NCBI GenBank assembly: GCA_036924285.1
Contig: JAYKYS010000015.1
Span: 8,680,001-8,744,000, forward strand
Length of the DNA stretch: 64,000 nucleotides
Source: Asterella californica
Lineage: Eukaryota > Streptophyta > Marchantiopsida > Marchantiales > Aytoniaceae
Direction: 5' to 3'
The notes beneath the pieces were generated by a model. It did no database searches, was not told where the DNA came from, and saw only the letters and a program-made list of their open reading frames with translations. How positions within the stretch are numbered: position 1 is the first letter of the stretch; each line of letters opens with the position of its first letter. Shown here one piece after another: positions 12,434 to 23,558 of the stretch. The position numbers and the translations under genes were made by a program.

Positions 12434-13263
12434 TCATGTACAATACAACAAATGAAACTTTACCTTGTTGAAGTACACCTTGACGATTTCTTGGACTTGT
12501 CCAAAATAAGACAACTGACCTTGCACAATAGCAACATCATGTCGTGATGCTTTGCAGTCTTGAGTAAACGAGCAATTGACATTGCTATCTTGGATTTGTG
12601 AGCTTTTAGCATCAGAACTACACGTCAAAAATGACGTCTTAGTGACCACATCTACGAGTACGTCTTCGCATGTGCATATGGTCCTATTACAATGGAGTGA
12701 ACATCATCTGAAAGTATCAGACATTATGCTAATGACTTTCTACTGTCGAGCCTCAGAACTATACGTTTCATATATTCCAAGAACTGACTTGCCGAACCTG
12801 TCGACCTGATCGTTGCACTGGTCAAATCCCTGATGTATGTCTCCAACCAGAATTGCATGACAACTGCATTGTGCAACACAAACACATGAGCTTAAGATAA
12901 CATGATTTTATTTAACTTTCATTTCTGCTTGACTCCGTACACGACCTCCCCTGTTTCTTTTTCATCTTCTGCATCCATCAACGAGTTCAATGGAGCCATT
13001 GCATCCAACATGACTAACACCTCACTCCCATATAACATGGTCTCGCTAAGAAAATACCCTTCACTTATATTCACTTCCATCTTAATGTTCTGCTGTATAT
13101 AGTCCTTGAGAGTCCATAGATATCGCTCGATAAAATACATCGAACGAGCATGTACATGACCACAAAGTTTTAACCTCTCGGAAATAGAGAATCCATGAAC
13201 GTATTTGAAACACCATACTTTTGCTGTAGATTTAACAACAACAGTATAGAAAGCTTGGAGCAT
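12434..13263 (-). pseudogene. CACTA (En/Spm) TNP2-type gene relic, DUF4218 and DUF4216
   Basis: Reading leftwards, 13263-12919 encodes a DUF4218-like segment: GHVHARSMYFIERYLWTLKD followed by ISEGYF matches the H-x-R-W-M-Y-P-x-E-R-Y and IAEGY signatures of that domain. About 270 bp further on, 12649-12434 encodes a DUF4216-like segment with QLSYFGQVQEIVKVYF and VKFHLLYCTW. The two domains are in the order usual for CACTA transposase-associated proteins, but in separate frames with no catalytic DDE part seen, so this is a fragment. The long inverted repeat at 13300-14975 begins directly next to it. Confidence 0.7.
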
Positions 13264-13299
13264 CGGGCTCCCTCAAAAAGTGGAGTACGTGCCTTAAAC

Positions 13300-13613
13300 C
13301 TTCACGTACGCAACTGACATAAGGGGACATCTTAAAGGGCTAGTTTGTACTTGCGATCTATCGGTGGACGGTTTGGAGAATTGAGAAGTCCAATGCATGC
13401 ACAAGGTGCCATTGGGTTCAAATCTGTGCAGGCTACGTGTTGGTTAACACGGTTCGTGAAGAGGCGGATCGATGAGTGTGTTCTGGGAGAAATTGAGACG
13501 TAGGGAGGAGATTTGGAGGCTTCAATGACCTATGAAGGAGAGTTGGACCGTTCGTGCCGTTTCGAAGTCCAAACTTGTTATCCTTGGATCCATCGGATCA
13601 GAACGTTGAGTTC
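13300..13613 (+). repeat. Long inverted repeat, left arm
   Basis: This arm is the reverse complement of 14652-14975 at roughly three-quarters identity by eye, with long exact runs such as TTAAAGGGCTAG, ACGGTTCGTGAAGAGGC and CTTGGATCCATCG. About 1.0 kb separates the arms. The length suits MULE-type long terminal inverted repeats or two copies of one element in opposite orientation. No target duplication was recognised. Confidence 0.75.
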
Positions 13614-14651
13614 ACCACTGTATCGTATGATGAAGGTTGTCCAAGAAAATATGAGGTTACTGGTTGTGGAGATGTAGTGTGTCGAACGGAGACAAACAAC
13701 CACGAGAACACGCGTCGCAAGATATATCAACTCTTATTTTATATACACTCCTGATTCTTCTTCTCTAAGAATGCAAAACAGAGAAACAAACCTGAGCAAT
13801 CTGTAATCTACACCAACCCCTCTAAAACAAACCCCTGAATCTCAACCCAGACGCAAAACTATCAAAGCGTAATTCAAAGCAAGAGAAACATCCCTTCAAA
13901 AAGAGCTGCACCAATATCACACGATTCAAACCCAAGTCCAAACAACGTCCAGGTACAAACCCTTAGCTAAAGCTAGCTACCACAAGCTGTACATAACCAA
14001 CTAGATCTTTAACGAACTCAAAAGAGTAAAAACCGTAGCGAAAGAATCAAAAAAGACCTATCTGAGAACTTTCTCTTTTCGCCAAACAGTCTTCAGATGT
14101 TGATAAGATCTTCTTCCTTGACTCCATTGGCCCAAGAAACCTTTAGATCCAACTCTCGACAACCGAGATATCATCAATTTTTGATTGCAGGTGATCCGAA
14201 CCTTCAAAAACTCCTCCTTGCGGCTTAAAACCGCACACACTGTCCAAACAGATAGTTTGATCTGATATCCGTCTTCTTTGGTAGATAGATCTAGCTACTC
14301 TGAACCCAACGAGACTCCAAACAAGCCGTGTGGAGTTCTCCTCGCAAAACCACGCAAGAAATTTGATCATAGGACGCACAAAACTGACATAAATCGACTC
14401 CTTGCAGCTCAAACTCGCTTATCACACCCAAACCAACAATCCAATCTACATACCGTCTCCTCCTATACGTAGGTGAAGACTCTCTAATCGCGTAGGCATC
14501 AAGAACAAAGAGCTTGGTTCACCGATCGCGAAGAACAATCCAATCTCAGGTCGCAGATCACGAAAAATAGATGTAAGCACTTCTCTTCGAGCCAATTTCC
14601 TTCACATCTCCCAAACCTCGATGAAACTTCGTATCGTCTTCAATTTCTTGA
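13614..14651. other. Spacer between the inverted-repeat arms
   Basis: About 1 kb with short overlapping open frames on both strands, the longest being 14143-14412 on the minus strand. No transposase motif was recognised. Confidence 0.4.
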
Positions 14652-14975
14652 AGAACTCGGTGTTCTGAACACGATGGATCCAAGGACAACAAGTTTGGAC
14701 TCCAGAACAATCTGAAAGGTCCAACTCTTCTTCACATGTCACTGAAGCACTTCAAATCTCTTCCATGAGTCTCAATTTCTCTCAAAACACACTCTTTGAT
14801 ATGCCTCTTCACGAACCGTCTTAACCAGTGCGTAGCCTACACAGAACTGAACCCAATGACACCTTGCGCGTTTGCATTCGACTTCCAAATCTCCCAAACC
14901 ATCCATTGGTAGGTCGCAGGTGCAAGCTAGCCCTTTAAGCTGCCCCCTTACATCAATTGCTGTACGTGAAAGTTT
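14652..14975 (-). repeat. Long inverted repeat, right arm
   Basis: Read on the minus strand from 14975 downwards it follows the left arm from 13300, starting with TTTCACGTAC and GGCAGCTTAAAGGGCTAG and running to GTTCAGAAC and GAGTTC. Many substitutions and small indels show that the pair is old. Confidence 0.75.
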
Positions 14976-15051
14976 TTCACAGATAATGAGCAAGGAGGCC
15001 CTTTGTGTCCTTAGTATAGCACCAGGAGCCGCAAATACCCAGTCAGCAATA

Positions 15052-15362
15052 GTAAGCTAAGGCTTAGCTTGATTTTCTCTTCTTTCAAGTCTCGTAACTT
15101 CACCACTAGACGTCCAAATGAAATAGACGAAGTGCCTATGGAAAGCTGACAATGAGCTCTACCCATTGATATAATAAAAGTGAAGATCCGAAGTTGTGCA
15201 AAAAGTTCGTAAGCTAGGACCTAGCTTGCTTTTCTCATTTTTCGAGTCTTGTAACTTCACCACTAGACGTCCAAATGAAGTAGATGAAGTGTCTATGTAA
15301 AGCTGACAATGAGCTCTACACGTTGATGTAATGAAAGTGAAGATCCACAGTTGTGTAAAATG
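15052..15362 (+). repeat. Tandem repeat, two units of 157 bp, related to 20340-20550
   Basis: Unit A (15052-15208) and unit B (15209 to about 15362) share GTAAGCTA at the start, CACCACTAGACGTCCAAATGA and GCTGACAATGAGCTCTAC. A more diverged copy lies at about 20340-20550 with GTCCAAACAAAGC, CTCTACCATTTGG and CACGACAACATGTG. Unit B continues into a related CACGACACGACAACGTG near 15435. Dispersed and tandem copies suggest a piece of a retrotransposon LTR or UTR. Confidence 0.6.
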
Positions 15363-15419
15363 ACTCATTTTTTTAATCCTATGAGCGTCTTTGGAGCGAA
15401 AATGATCAAAATTTGATTT

Positions 15420-15841
15420 TCAGGTAGGAGCCGGTCCACGACACGACAACGTGCATCACTCTCCAAGTCAGATCTCTTTGTATGTGTCTCATCTTCTGCG
15501 ACAATTTTCTCGGCTGCATTCTCAAAAGGAGTATCCAAGAAGTCATTCGTAACTTCATCCTCAGTGTCATAGTTCTTGGAGTGAATGATGGGTTCTTGGT
15601 AGTGCTCATTATTGCTGGACTAGGAATCCTCACAAATCTTAGCATCATATACATGTTGTGTTGGATCTGGTTCCAATAGCATAAGTAATTGTTGTTGTCG
15701 TCGTCTAGGATACGTTTCAAATCGTTTTCTCTTTTGATCACTTTCACAATCAATCATAGTCAAGAGATCCGCCTTCTCCAAGAATGACTCTCTCTCTGTC
15801 ACAACGCAGTCAGAAGCATCGTTATTTATGCATGATGACAA
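15420..15841 (-). pseudogene. Unrecognised acidic coding relic
   Basis: One minus-strand frame stays open from 15841 to about 15420 except for a single stop at 15620-15622. It includes DCVVTERESFLEKADLLTMI, QKRKRFETYPRRRQQQLLML and, after the stop, the acidic TEDEVTNDFLDTPFENAAEK. Composition is protein-like and low in hydrophobics. I do not recognise the family. It is head to head with the methyltransferase-like relic starting near 15.9 kb and may belong to the same mobile unit. Confidence 0.35.
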
Positions 15842-15913
15842 TGCAGATTCAGATGTTCAGCATAAATATACATTTACGCAGCAAGTCGAGTATTTTCACA
15901 AGCAGTTCAGCGA

Positions 15914-17825
15914 GTGGAAATACCAAGTACCACTGAGTTATGCAAAAGTTTGACCATGGAGACCTGTAACTATCCTCATAGCAAAATCTGCACAAAGGAG
16001 ATGTTAAATCTCAAGGGTCATTTCCATGTAGTGTTCCGCGTTGGTGATCTTTGGGACGTTCAAGAGAGGATTTTTGTAAGTGAGAGCGCAAACAACTCAA
16101 AAGTCAAAAAGCTAGAGCAAAAGTTCAAAGAAGGAAGATGAGGATATGAAGGCATCCTAGTGGAAAGCACTTGAAGGCGTGGGTGATGATAAAAAACTAT
16201 TCATCCTTTTGCAAGTTGACTCTAGAGAACTAAGCATGGAAGAAATGCAGAAAGAACGCGAGCGGGCTAAAATAATGAATGTTATACCTAATTTGTTTTT
16301 TCCAGCAAGTCGGTTGTAAATCTTGGACCGAGACGGCCACAACAATGACCCCTTTCGCATCAGAGACAAGACTGCACCTATATTTCCTAGTCTTCAAGAG
16401 TCTGATGATATGTGTTGACTATTTTCGTATACATTACTTGTTAAGTTTGTATGTTGTATGATATAATTGACATGTTCTAATCGAAAATTAAATCTTACAG
16501 AAAAAAAAGTCAAATAGTGATGCCTTGACGAAATGTATGCACTCAAACGAGACGAGCGTTGTGTCACCCAATCTCCGCAGTGCAAAATCCAAAACACTTC
16601 TGAAGATATTATCTCACAAGTTCGTTGACTTCACAAGACGAGCCAGAAAGTACCTTGAGGCTATCGAGAAGGATGAGAGTGAACCTCTACGGGATTTTGA
16701 TACACACTTTGCAACTGGACGCGATAAGGTTCTGAAGAGAGTTTCAAGTGGTAGGTCTTCAAGCCGACATGAAGCACATGACAACAGTGGTTCTTCAACA
16801 GTTGTACACGTCGATCATCGCAGATGTGTCTCACGCGTTAAACTTCAAAGAGTGCTTGCATGATGACATGGTCCTATTTTTCCAAAGTGATATCTCAGAG
16901 ATGGTCACTAATTTCAGTCTTGTCACTACTTCTGACTATTGATCATTCGTTATATTCTACACTCTGCAGCAGACAACTTGAGCGGCAAATGCTCTCAAAG
17001 ACGTCAATTGCAGTGCCAACACGAGTGTTTGGTGAAATCCAACTGCAATAATGATGGAGGCCCTAGGCTGATAATGAACCATGAATACTATACCGTTGGC
17101 TTCTGCTCTCGTGATGGGAAGATGTCCATGTGTCATTTTGGCACAACAACTTTTCGTGTGTAAGCGTTACACTTTTTATATCTATTGTCATTTTGCATTT
17201 TATATCCATGAATTCCATGGACTTCATGGATACTCATTGTCTGATCTCTTCCTCCTTTGCTTCTAACTTTTTTGTTGTCCATGCGTTCCATGGATGTCAT
17301 ACTACTATGATTGGAGTTACCTTCTCGTTGACTTTCGTACACGTTTTGTGTTCAGTCGCTCCAATGGTAACGTACAAGATAATGTTGTCGTATGGCAAGA
17401 CGACAAACACTACCAGAAGTCACAAAAAGTTATAGCTCAGTTGATCAACGACTATTCACGACCAAGTGATTGGATTACGAGCTCTTTAGCGGCTCCGGCA
17501 CTACTCTAGTGTGTACTCTCCACGTCGATTGATATTGTGTCGCAGTTGAGAACGACGTCCGTTAATACATGTGTATTCTGGCACTTGTTTTCCAAGTGAA
17601 GAGTTTGCTAGATGCACTCCTCTGGCGTTTGCAGAAACTTTAGAGGCGCATGTTCCGTTAAGTGAGCTTGAGCCGGCAGAGAGACATGTTCAAGAGCAAA
17701 TAGATGACGAAGTTGACGATGAAGAGCGTCTAGAGGATGATACTCAGGGCTATAGTGAGGTGACTGATCCCACAGCTGCTATGCAATCTATAGTGCAGTC
17801 ATGTAGATTTTCTTCCTTTTTGTAA
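15914..17825 (+). pseudogene. Decayed DNA methyltransferase-like gene (N4/N6 type)
   Basis: Successive plus-strand pieces read like a broken SAM-dependent DNA methyltransferase with the amino-group class beta order. At about 16010-16070, KGHFHVVFRVGDLWDVQ sits where a DPPW/DPPY catalytic motif would lie, with the signature altered. At about 16850-16890 there is HDDMVLFFQSD, and at about 17030-17110 VKSNC followed by NHEYYTVGFCSRDG. At 17294-17476 comes HYQKSQKVIAQLINDYSRPS and DWI. After a one-base shift, 17479-17505 reads ELFSGSGTT, the SAM-binding motif I, and 17539-17556 reads VAVEND, the motif II acidic region. Stops at 17530 and 17560 and several frame changes make it a pseudogene unless unusual splicing applies. 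An acidic tail (17571-17825) follows and is duplicated downstream. The source (host, transposon, or bacterial or viral transfer) is open. Confidence 0.55.
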
Positions 17826-18440
17826 AGTTTGTCAACTTTGATGGTTGTTCATATCATATGGTATGCATCTTTGGATTGTAATATGAAATGTTTTTCATAA
17901 AATTGTTTCATTTTGGAGTTTACATTTATGGTCGTAAATGCCATGTGGCTGAATAATAGTTAAAATAGATTTTGAGAACTTAAGCAAGAGGGGAATATAT
18001 TCAAAATCCGAATAAATACAAATTCATGAAGAAACTTTAGAAACTTTAGAGGCGCATGTTCTGTTAAGTGAGCTTGAGCCGGCAGAGAGACATGTTCAAG
18101 AGCAAATAGATGACGAAGTTGACGACGAAGAGCGTCTAGAGGATGATACTCAGGGCTATAGTGAGGTGACTGATCCCACAGCTACTATGCAATCTATAGT
18201 GCAGTCATGTAGATTTTCTTTCTTTTTATAAAGTTTGTCAACTTTGATGGTTGTTCATATCATATGGTATGCATCTTTGGATTGTAATATGAAATGTTTT
18301 TCGTAAAATTGTTTCATTTCGGAGTTTACATACATGGTCGTAAATGTCATGTGGCTGAATAATAGTTAAAATAGATTTTGAGAACCTAAGCAAGAGGGGA
18401 ATATATTCAAAATCTTAATAAATACAAATCCATGAACTTG
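17643..18440 (+). repeat. Direct tandem duplication, period 406 bp
   Basis: Unit 1 starts at 17643 (GAGGCGCATGTTC) and unit 2 at 18049; they match almost base for base to about 18440. The unit covers the acidic C-terminal frame of the methyltransferase-like relic plus about 230 bp beyond it. A period of 406 is not a multiple of three, so the copy does not extend the frame. Few differences are visible, so the duplication is fairly recent compared with the decay around it. Confidence 0.85.
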
Positions 18441-20339
18441 CAGTTTCCATGTGTAGTTTAATGTTCATGTGTAGTCTCAAGATATTTAGAAAATACATCG
18501 TGCACTATATGATGCACGATTTAGCTTGGCAACTCAGTACAATAGTCAATAAAAAAGTTATGAAAGAAGTGCACAAGACAATACTCACTTGACCACAAAT
18601 TTATTCTCTGACTTTTTCTTAAGTTGAGTTTGTAACTGTTTGAGTCTCTGATAACCATCTTGATTTTAAGTATTACAATGCAGTGACGTGCATGACTCAC
18701 ATAACTGTTAGAGTCTCTGATACGAAATATGATGACATGAAATGCTTCAATGTAATATACCTTGAAACCTCAATTTCGCAAGGAGATATTGGTTGTGATC
18801 AAAAAGTTAGCTCCATTTTAACTAGTTCATACACGGTCAGCTAGAGAATTAACTATAGTATAGAATTAACTAGATCGTCCCATCCGCCGGTAGCCGTGCC
18901 TGCGTGAGATCAAATCTTCCTGCCATGAGGGTTCTGTCTTTGGAGAGGAAGCGGGGTTCGGCTGCGTACAGCCTGAGCGAAAAAAGCTAAACTATTGTGC
19001 ATACTTTTGCATTTAATATAAAGTAAATAAATAAAATATTTACAAGAGCTAGTATAAATCTTACCCGAAGATCAAGAACATCAGCTCTATGTAACTTCAA
19101 GATTTTATGCTCACTTAAAATATGAAATATATTGCCAAGCCCTTGTATGAATTCTATCCTAAGATAAAGAGCAACATCTCTAAGTAACTTCTCTTCAAGA
19201 TTAATTGAGAAAGATTAATTCAAGACTTCAAGATTAATAATTCCTAAAAGAAAGGGATAGTCTCCTTGCCAAATGAGGAATAGATTCCTTTTTTTCTCCA
19301 AATTCGTATTTTAAGTTCTTGAGATCAATGTGGTTGAAATGAATAAAGATTACTGCAAAAACATAAACTTGAGTAATCTCAAATCTCCTCAGTCAACTCT
19401 TATTGACTCTCAATTTCATCTCAAATTTAGATCATCTTAGAAATAAATATAAAATTTATAAATAATACATAAAATTTCTATATTCATATATTCTTATTTT
19501 ACCTTTATATACATACATAAAAATACCTACAAGAAGTTTGTATTGAATTCATAGTTTAGATGAATATCAATTACTCATACTTATTACATTGAACATTATG
19601 AATAAATTATGAAGATTTAAGATCTAATAGATAATATATTATATTATTTATCTCTACAAATTAAATATATTTAAGTTATAAGTATAATATTAAACATCTA
19701 GTTTATATTTTTAGTATAAAAGTTATATTACATATTAAACTTATCTTTTTGAGATGTGAGTCTAAAAGAAGTCATATCTCTCAAATATCTCCAAATTGAA
19801 TATTCATCTGAAAGGTATGAGAGAGCTTGATCAAAGTTACCTCCGAATAGTCATTTAGGTTGATTATAGATTTTGTGTTACCTAAGACCTTAAACTCAAT
19901 CTCGAGCTCAATCCATATGTCATGAAAGCATATATAGGAAGCTAATCCTCTAAACAGTAAAAGAGTACTTAACTTCTACACTCTAGGTATATATGCTAGT
20001 CCTTTTTACTACATGAAAACGGTCCAACTATCGCTATCTAACATTCCATTTCTTTCCTCTTATGCTCCAATGTTCCGCCTTATGTTTCTTCTCCTAGTAT
20101 CAGTAGTATGCACATATATGAACTCATTTAATTTACCACTTTGTGCGCATGCACTAAACCTCTCGGTTCCTAAAATATCCACTAACATGTCACATGCTCA
20201 AGTTGTCCCATTACATCAGATTCATAATATGTTTGCTTCCTAGAATAATGAACAGACAAGCATTTTGCGTCCTAGTACAATACATATGACTATGAAATGC
20301 TCAATCAATGTCTTGTCTAGTCAAGAAGAACTGCATAAA

Positions 20340-21070
20340 TATCGAGATTAAGTGTCCAAACAAAGCAAATAAAGTGTCCATGAGAAGTTTACAACAAACT
20401 CTACCATTTGGTAGGATGAGAATGGAAACTCGAAAGTTGAATAAGAAATTTATATTCGCTCTTTTTGACTAGATATGTGTCTTCGAAACAATATTACACA
20501 ACTTTTAAATTTATGTTATATACATGTAAGAACAAATCCACAGCACGACAACATGTGAACTTTATGTTAGGAATTATAAGCAAGAGAATTCTAGAAATTA
20601 AATAAACAAGAAATTGAAAATAATATTTTAGAAGGAGATAGAAAGTGGTCTAAAGAGATCTATCATGTGGAGATGTTGATAGTATGACTTCATGGTAGCA
20701 CGCTATCACGTAGTAGAAAGAGTTAATATATAGACATGTAGTGTAGAACTTATGTAATATGTATCTTTTACATTAAGAGCTTTAGCTTTCTCATACAGAT
20801 TTTCATAACATATGTATCGAGTTGACATATTCGGATGTAACATAGGTTATGCTCTTTTAGGTGCTTCAAGTGGATACCCAATTCGGATATCTTTTGAAGG
20901 AATTAAGGTTTGAATCACTAGAGTGGATTCATGGACAATCGGAATTGATTTGGAAGATTTGGGATTGCTCTAGTTCTTTCTTTCGAAGTCTCTGCGACCG
21001 AGTACTCTTTTTATTCATGTTCTGAGTTGTTGACCCCAAAAACTTTAACATGATTTCAGAGATAAAAGAT
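20340..21070 (+). repeat. Possible decayed LTR with PBS-like site
   Basis: The left part is the diverged copy of the 15.05-kb repeat. Further right, near 21050, TGATTTCAGAGA matches 9 of 12 bases of TGGTATCAGAGC, the usual plant retrotransposon primer-binding site. No second LTR or coding relic was seen, so this is only a suggestion. Confidence 0.2.
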
Positions 21071-22398
21071 GATTTTAAGCAAATCGATCAACAACTTATG
21101 CAACGATGTTTCATCGTTCGTCCGCATAGTTTGGTAGTCATGTTCATCTCAAAATCTTACTCGTAATGACTTTATTTGTTCTCATTCGTGTTATTTATCA
21201 ATTTGAGCTCGAAAAAACTTCAAAGTCAAATTAGTCCCTTATCGGAGCATAAAGCTTCCCATCAGTAGGTCAATGGATTCAGCTCGACTTAGGATTTCTA
21301 CTGTGACTTTCAATCAGAGATTAGAGAAAAAAGTTATTTCGAAGAAATTAGATGAAGAGTTATTTTGATATTTTTGGTATTTTGAAGATTTTGAAGTTCA
21401 AAATTTTGACATGATGGCACTCTCTTTCTGGAGCAATATTGATGACGATTTTAGGTCTGTTAGATTCATCTCGACTTAGGGTTTTCAGTGATGAGTTCAG
21501 ATCGAGGTTCAGATCGATCTATGAGAGAAGTTCAAATGATCGATTCTTCTTGACGAGTGTACTTAATTAAGACGGTTAATTAATGAGAGCTCAAAGATGT
21601 TATAATACCTAAATTTTAAATTCCTATAGGATGTAGTTATCCTTGGGTATTCTCTCACTGTAACATTGTTGAAATTTATGTTCTGGAGAACAAAAGAACA
21701 AAGAACAAAATCTGGTGTAAACAGAGTGTTAAGCTATTAAGTTTAAAGCAAGATGCTTGCAAATGGGAGGAGTATAATGCAATAAATAAATATTAAATAG
21801 TAAGTTCAGAGGATCCACTCAATATAATTTAGCAACGTATCTAAATAATAGCTTTTTAAAAGAAGTATTGTAACTATAAGCTTCTTCAATTCAACTTTTT
21901 TATATTTATTTATACCATGTAATATATTATGAAACAAAACATGTTATGCATATGTTGACAATCACAGTTCTCCATATCTTCACAGCTTGCATCAGCTTCT
22001 AAGTTAGTCATATACTTGAGTGATGATCTCAACTGCTTCTTCAATCAATCACCACAGAAGAGAAATGAGCTATCATGAGAGGATTCCGTCTAATTAAGAC
22101 GAAGAGAAAAATAGAATTTTCCTCATCATGTGCTTTGTAAGAACTCTTTGATATTTATGTAAAAGGGATCATAGTGCACATCCAGTGGTAGTTATAGGTG
22201 ATCGACCAAGGGCCAATTTTTGAAGAAGAATATAACTTGGAGTTACTTGTTTCTAGTTCATAAAAGCAATGGATATCTCGAACAATCAAATAAACTAGAA
22301 CAGAAAAGATTTTAGCGGTCAGTTTCTTAAAATCTTTCATATGTGTTTTTTTTGTCGGTTAACCATGATGGATAAAGCATATTTGTGGCTTTGTACAG

Positions 22399-22596
22399 TT
22401 GATTGGAAAAAGTATAGTTGGAACAGAGTTCAACAGACAAGCACATGTCATGCTAGAGTTTGTTGTAGCATTGAAGAGGTTTGGATTCTCTCGTTGGGAA
22501 ATCAAACGTGACTCCATGGAAAGTTATACCAAACATGTGATCATGGCTTTAAGGAGTCGACTATCAAGATGTATAAAGTGGTCCAGTTATTTTTAA
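22399..22596 (+). pseudogene. Unrecognised 65-codon open frame
   Basis: Contains HVMLEFVVALKRFGFSRWEI and KHVIMALRSRLSRCIKW. Protein-like, but no family recognised; it may be a transposon fragment or chance. Confidence 0.15.
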
Positions 22597-22908
22597 TGAA
22601 GTATCATTGTCGAAAAGAGATTCATGGGTGCGTTGGATTTGACAGAACAATTCTCTTACTATAACATATGTTTCGCTTGATGGTGAGATGTACTATGATA
22701 AAATATGCAACTATTGTATCAATGTTAATGTAGTTTGTGATCTCAAGAAACAAGTTTTGTTTCTTTTTTTTTGGTATATCAGATAGTTGTCACGAGATTA
22801 CGTGTCTTCCAAATTCACCTCTATAATAATGCGATGTTCTATAGTCCTTTTATGTAGTAACTTGGGATGAAATTTAATTGTCAAGTTCTATTCAGTTTCT
22901 TCTTCCTT

Positions 22909-22923
22909 CACTACAAAAGAAAC
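22909..22923 (+). mobile_element. CACTA-type terminal inverted repeat, left end
   Basis: CACTACAAAAGAAAC is a classic CACTA-superfamily terminus. The bases inside it (ATGATCACCTTTAAACGGTG) resemble the subterminal part of plant CACTA ends. The element would extend rightwards. No matching right end was found nearby; GTAGTG at 43997-44002 is preceded by CTTTCTT but has a different flanking triplet and lies inside the Harbinger element. Confidence 0.45.
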
Positions 22924-23558
22924 ATAGTTCCTTATGATCACCTTTAAACGGTGAGAAATGTATTAAACAAGTTTAATGACACCAATTTTTATACAATCAG
23001 TACAAAAATCGTTTACTTTTATTTACTGTCAGTAAAACATTAATCTATAGAGGATTGTCAACCTGCCATTAGCAATACACAAGGTTGCGCAGATTTTCAA
23101 AATTTTCCAGACACTATTAATCCTTTTTTAAGTATATTTTTCAACTACTATAAATCAATTACACTTACATACAAAGTTTTCTATTTTAAGCTGACATGGT
23201 TAGTTACGTGGTTGATTGAAATTTAAGCTAACATAGTTAATGAAATTAGTGTTTTTCTCCCAATAAGATTTCAGTTAACTGGTATTTTCCTAGTATGCGT
23301 GAATTTCAAGAGCTTCATATTTAATCACACAAATCAATCTATTCGTAAAGGCATTTTTATGAATATTTGTGCCGGAGTTGGACCATTGCGGAGTTGGATC
23401 ATTCCTTTCCTGATTCCCGCCCATAAGTGCTTAGTATGGGCCTTTTCAAAATTCAAATGTTTTATGTGGTAAATGAGGTAAATGGTAAATGTAAATGAGG
23501 TTTTAATTGCCAATAACGGCCGGCAGGGAATTTTGCGAAAAAGCAAATCTCAATTCCC

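Noticed and set aside
15914..17825. Assigning the methyltransferase-like relic to an endogenous giant virus or a DIRS retrotransposon
   Set aside because: No capsid, polymerase, tyrosine recombinase or reverse transcriptase piece was seen near it, so the source is left open.
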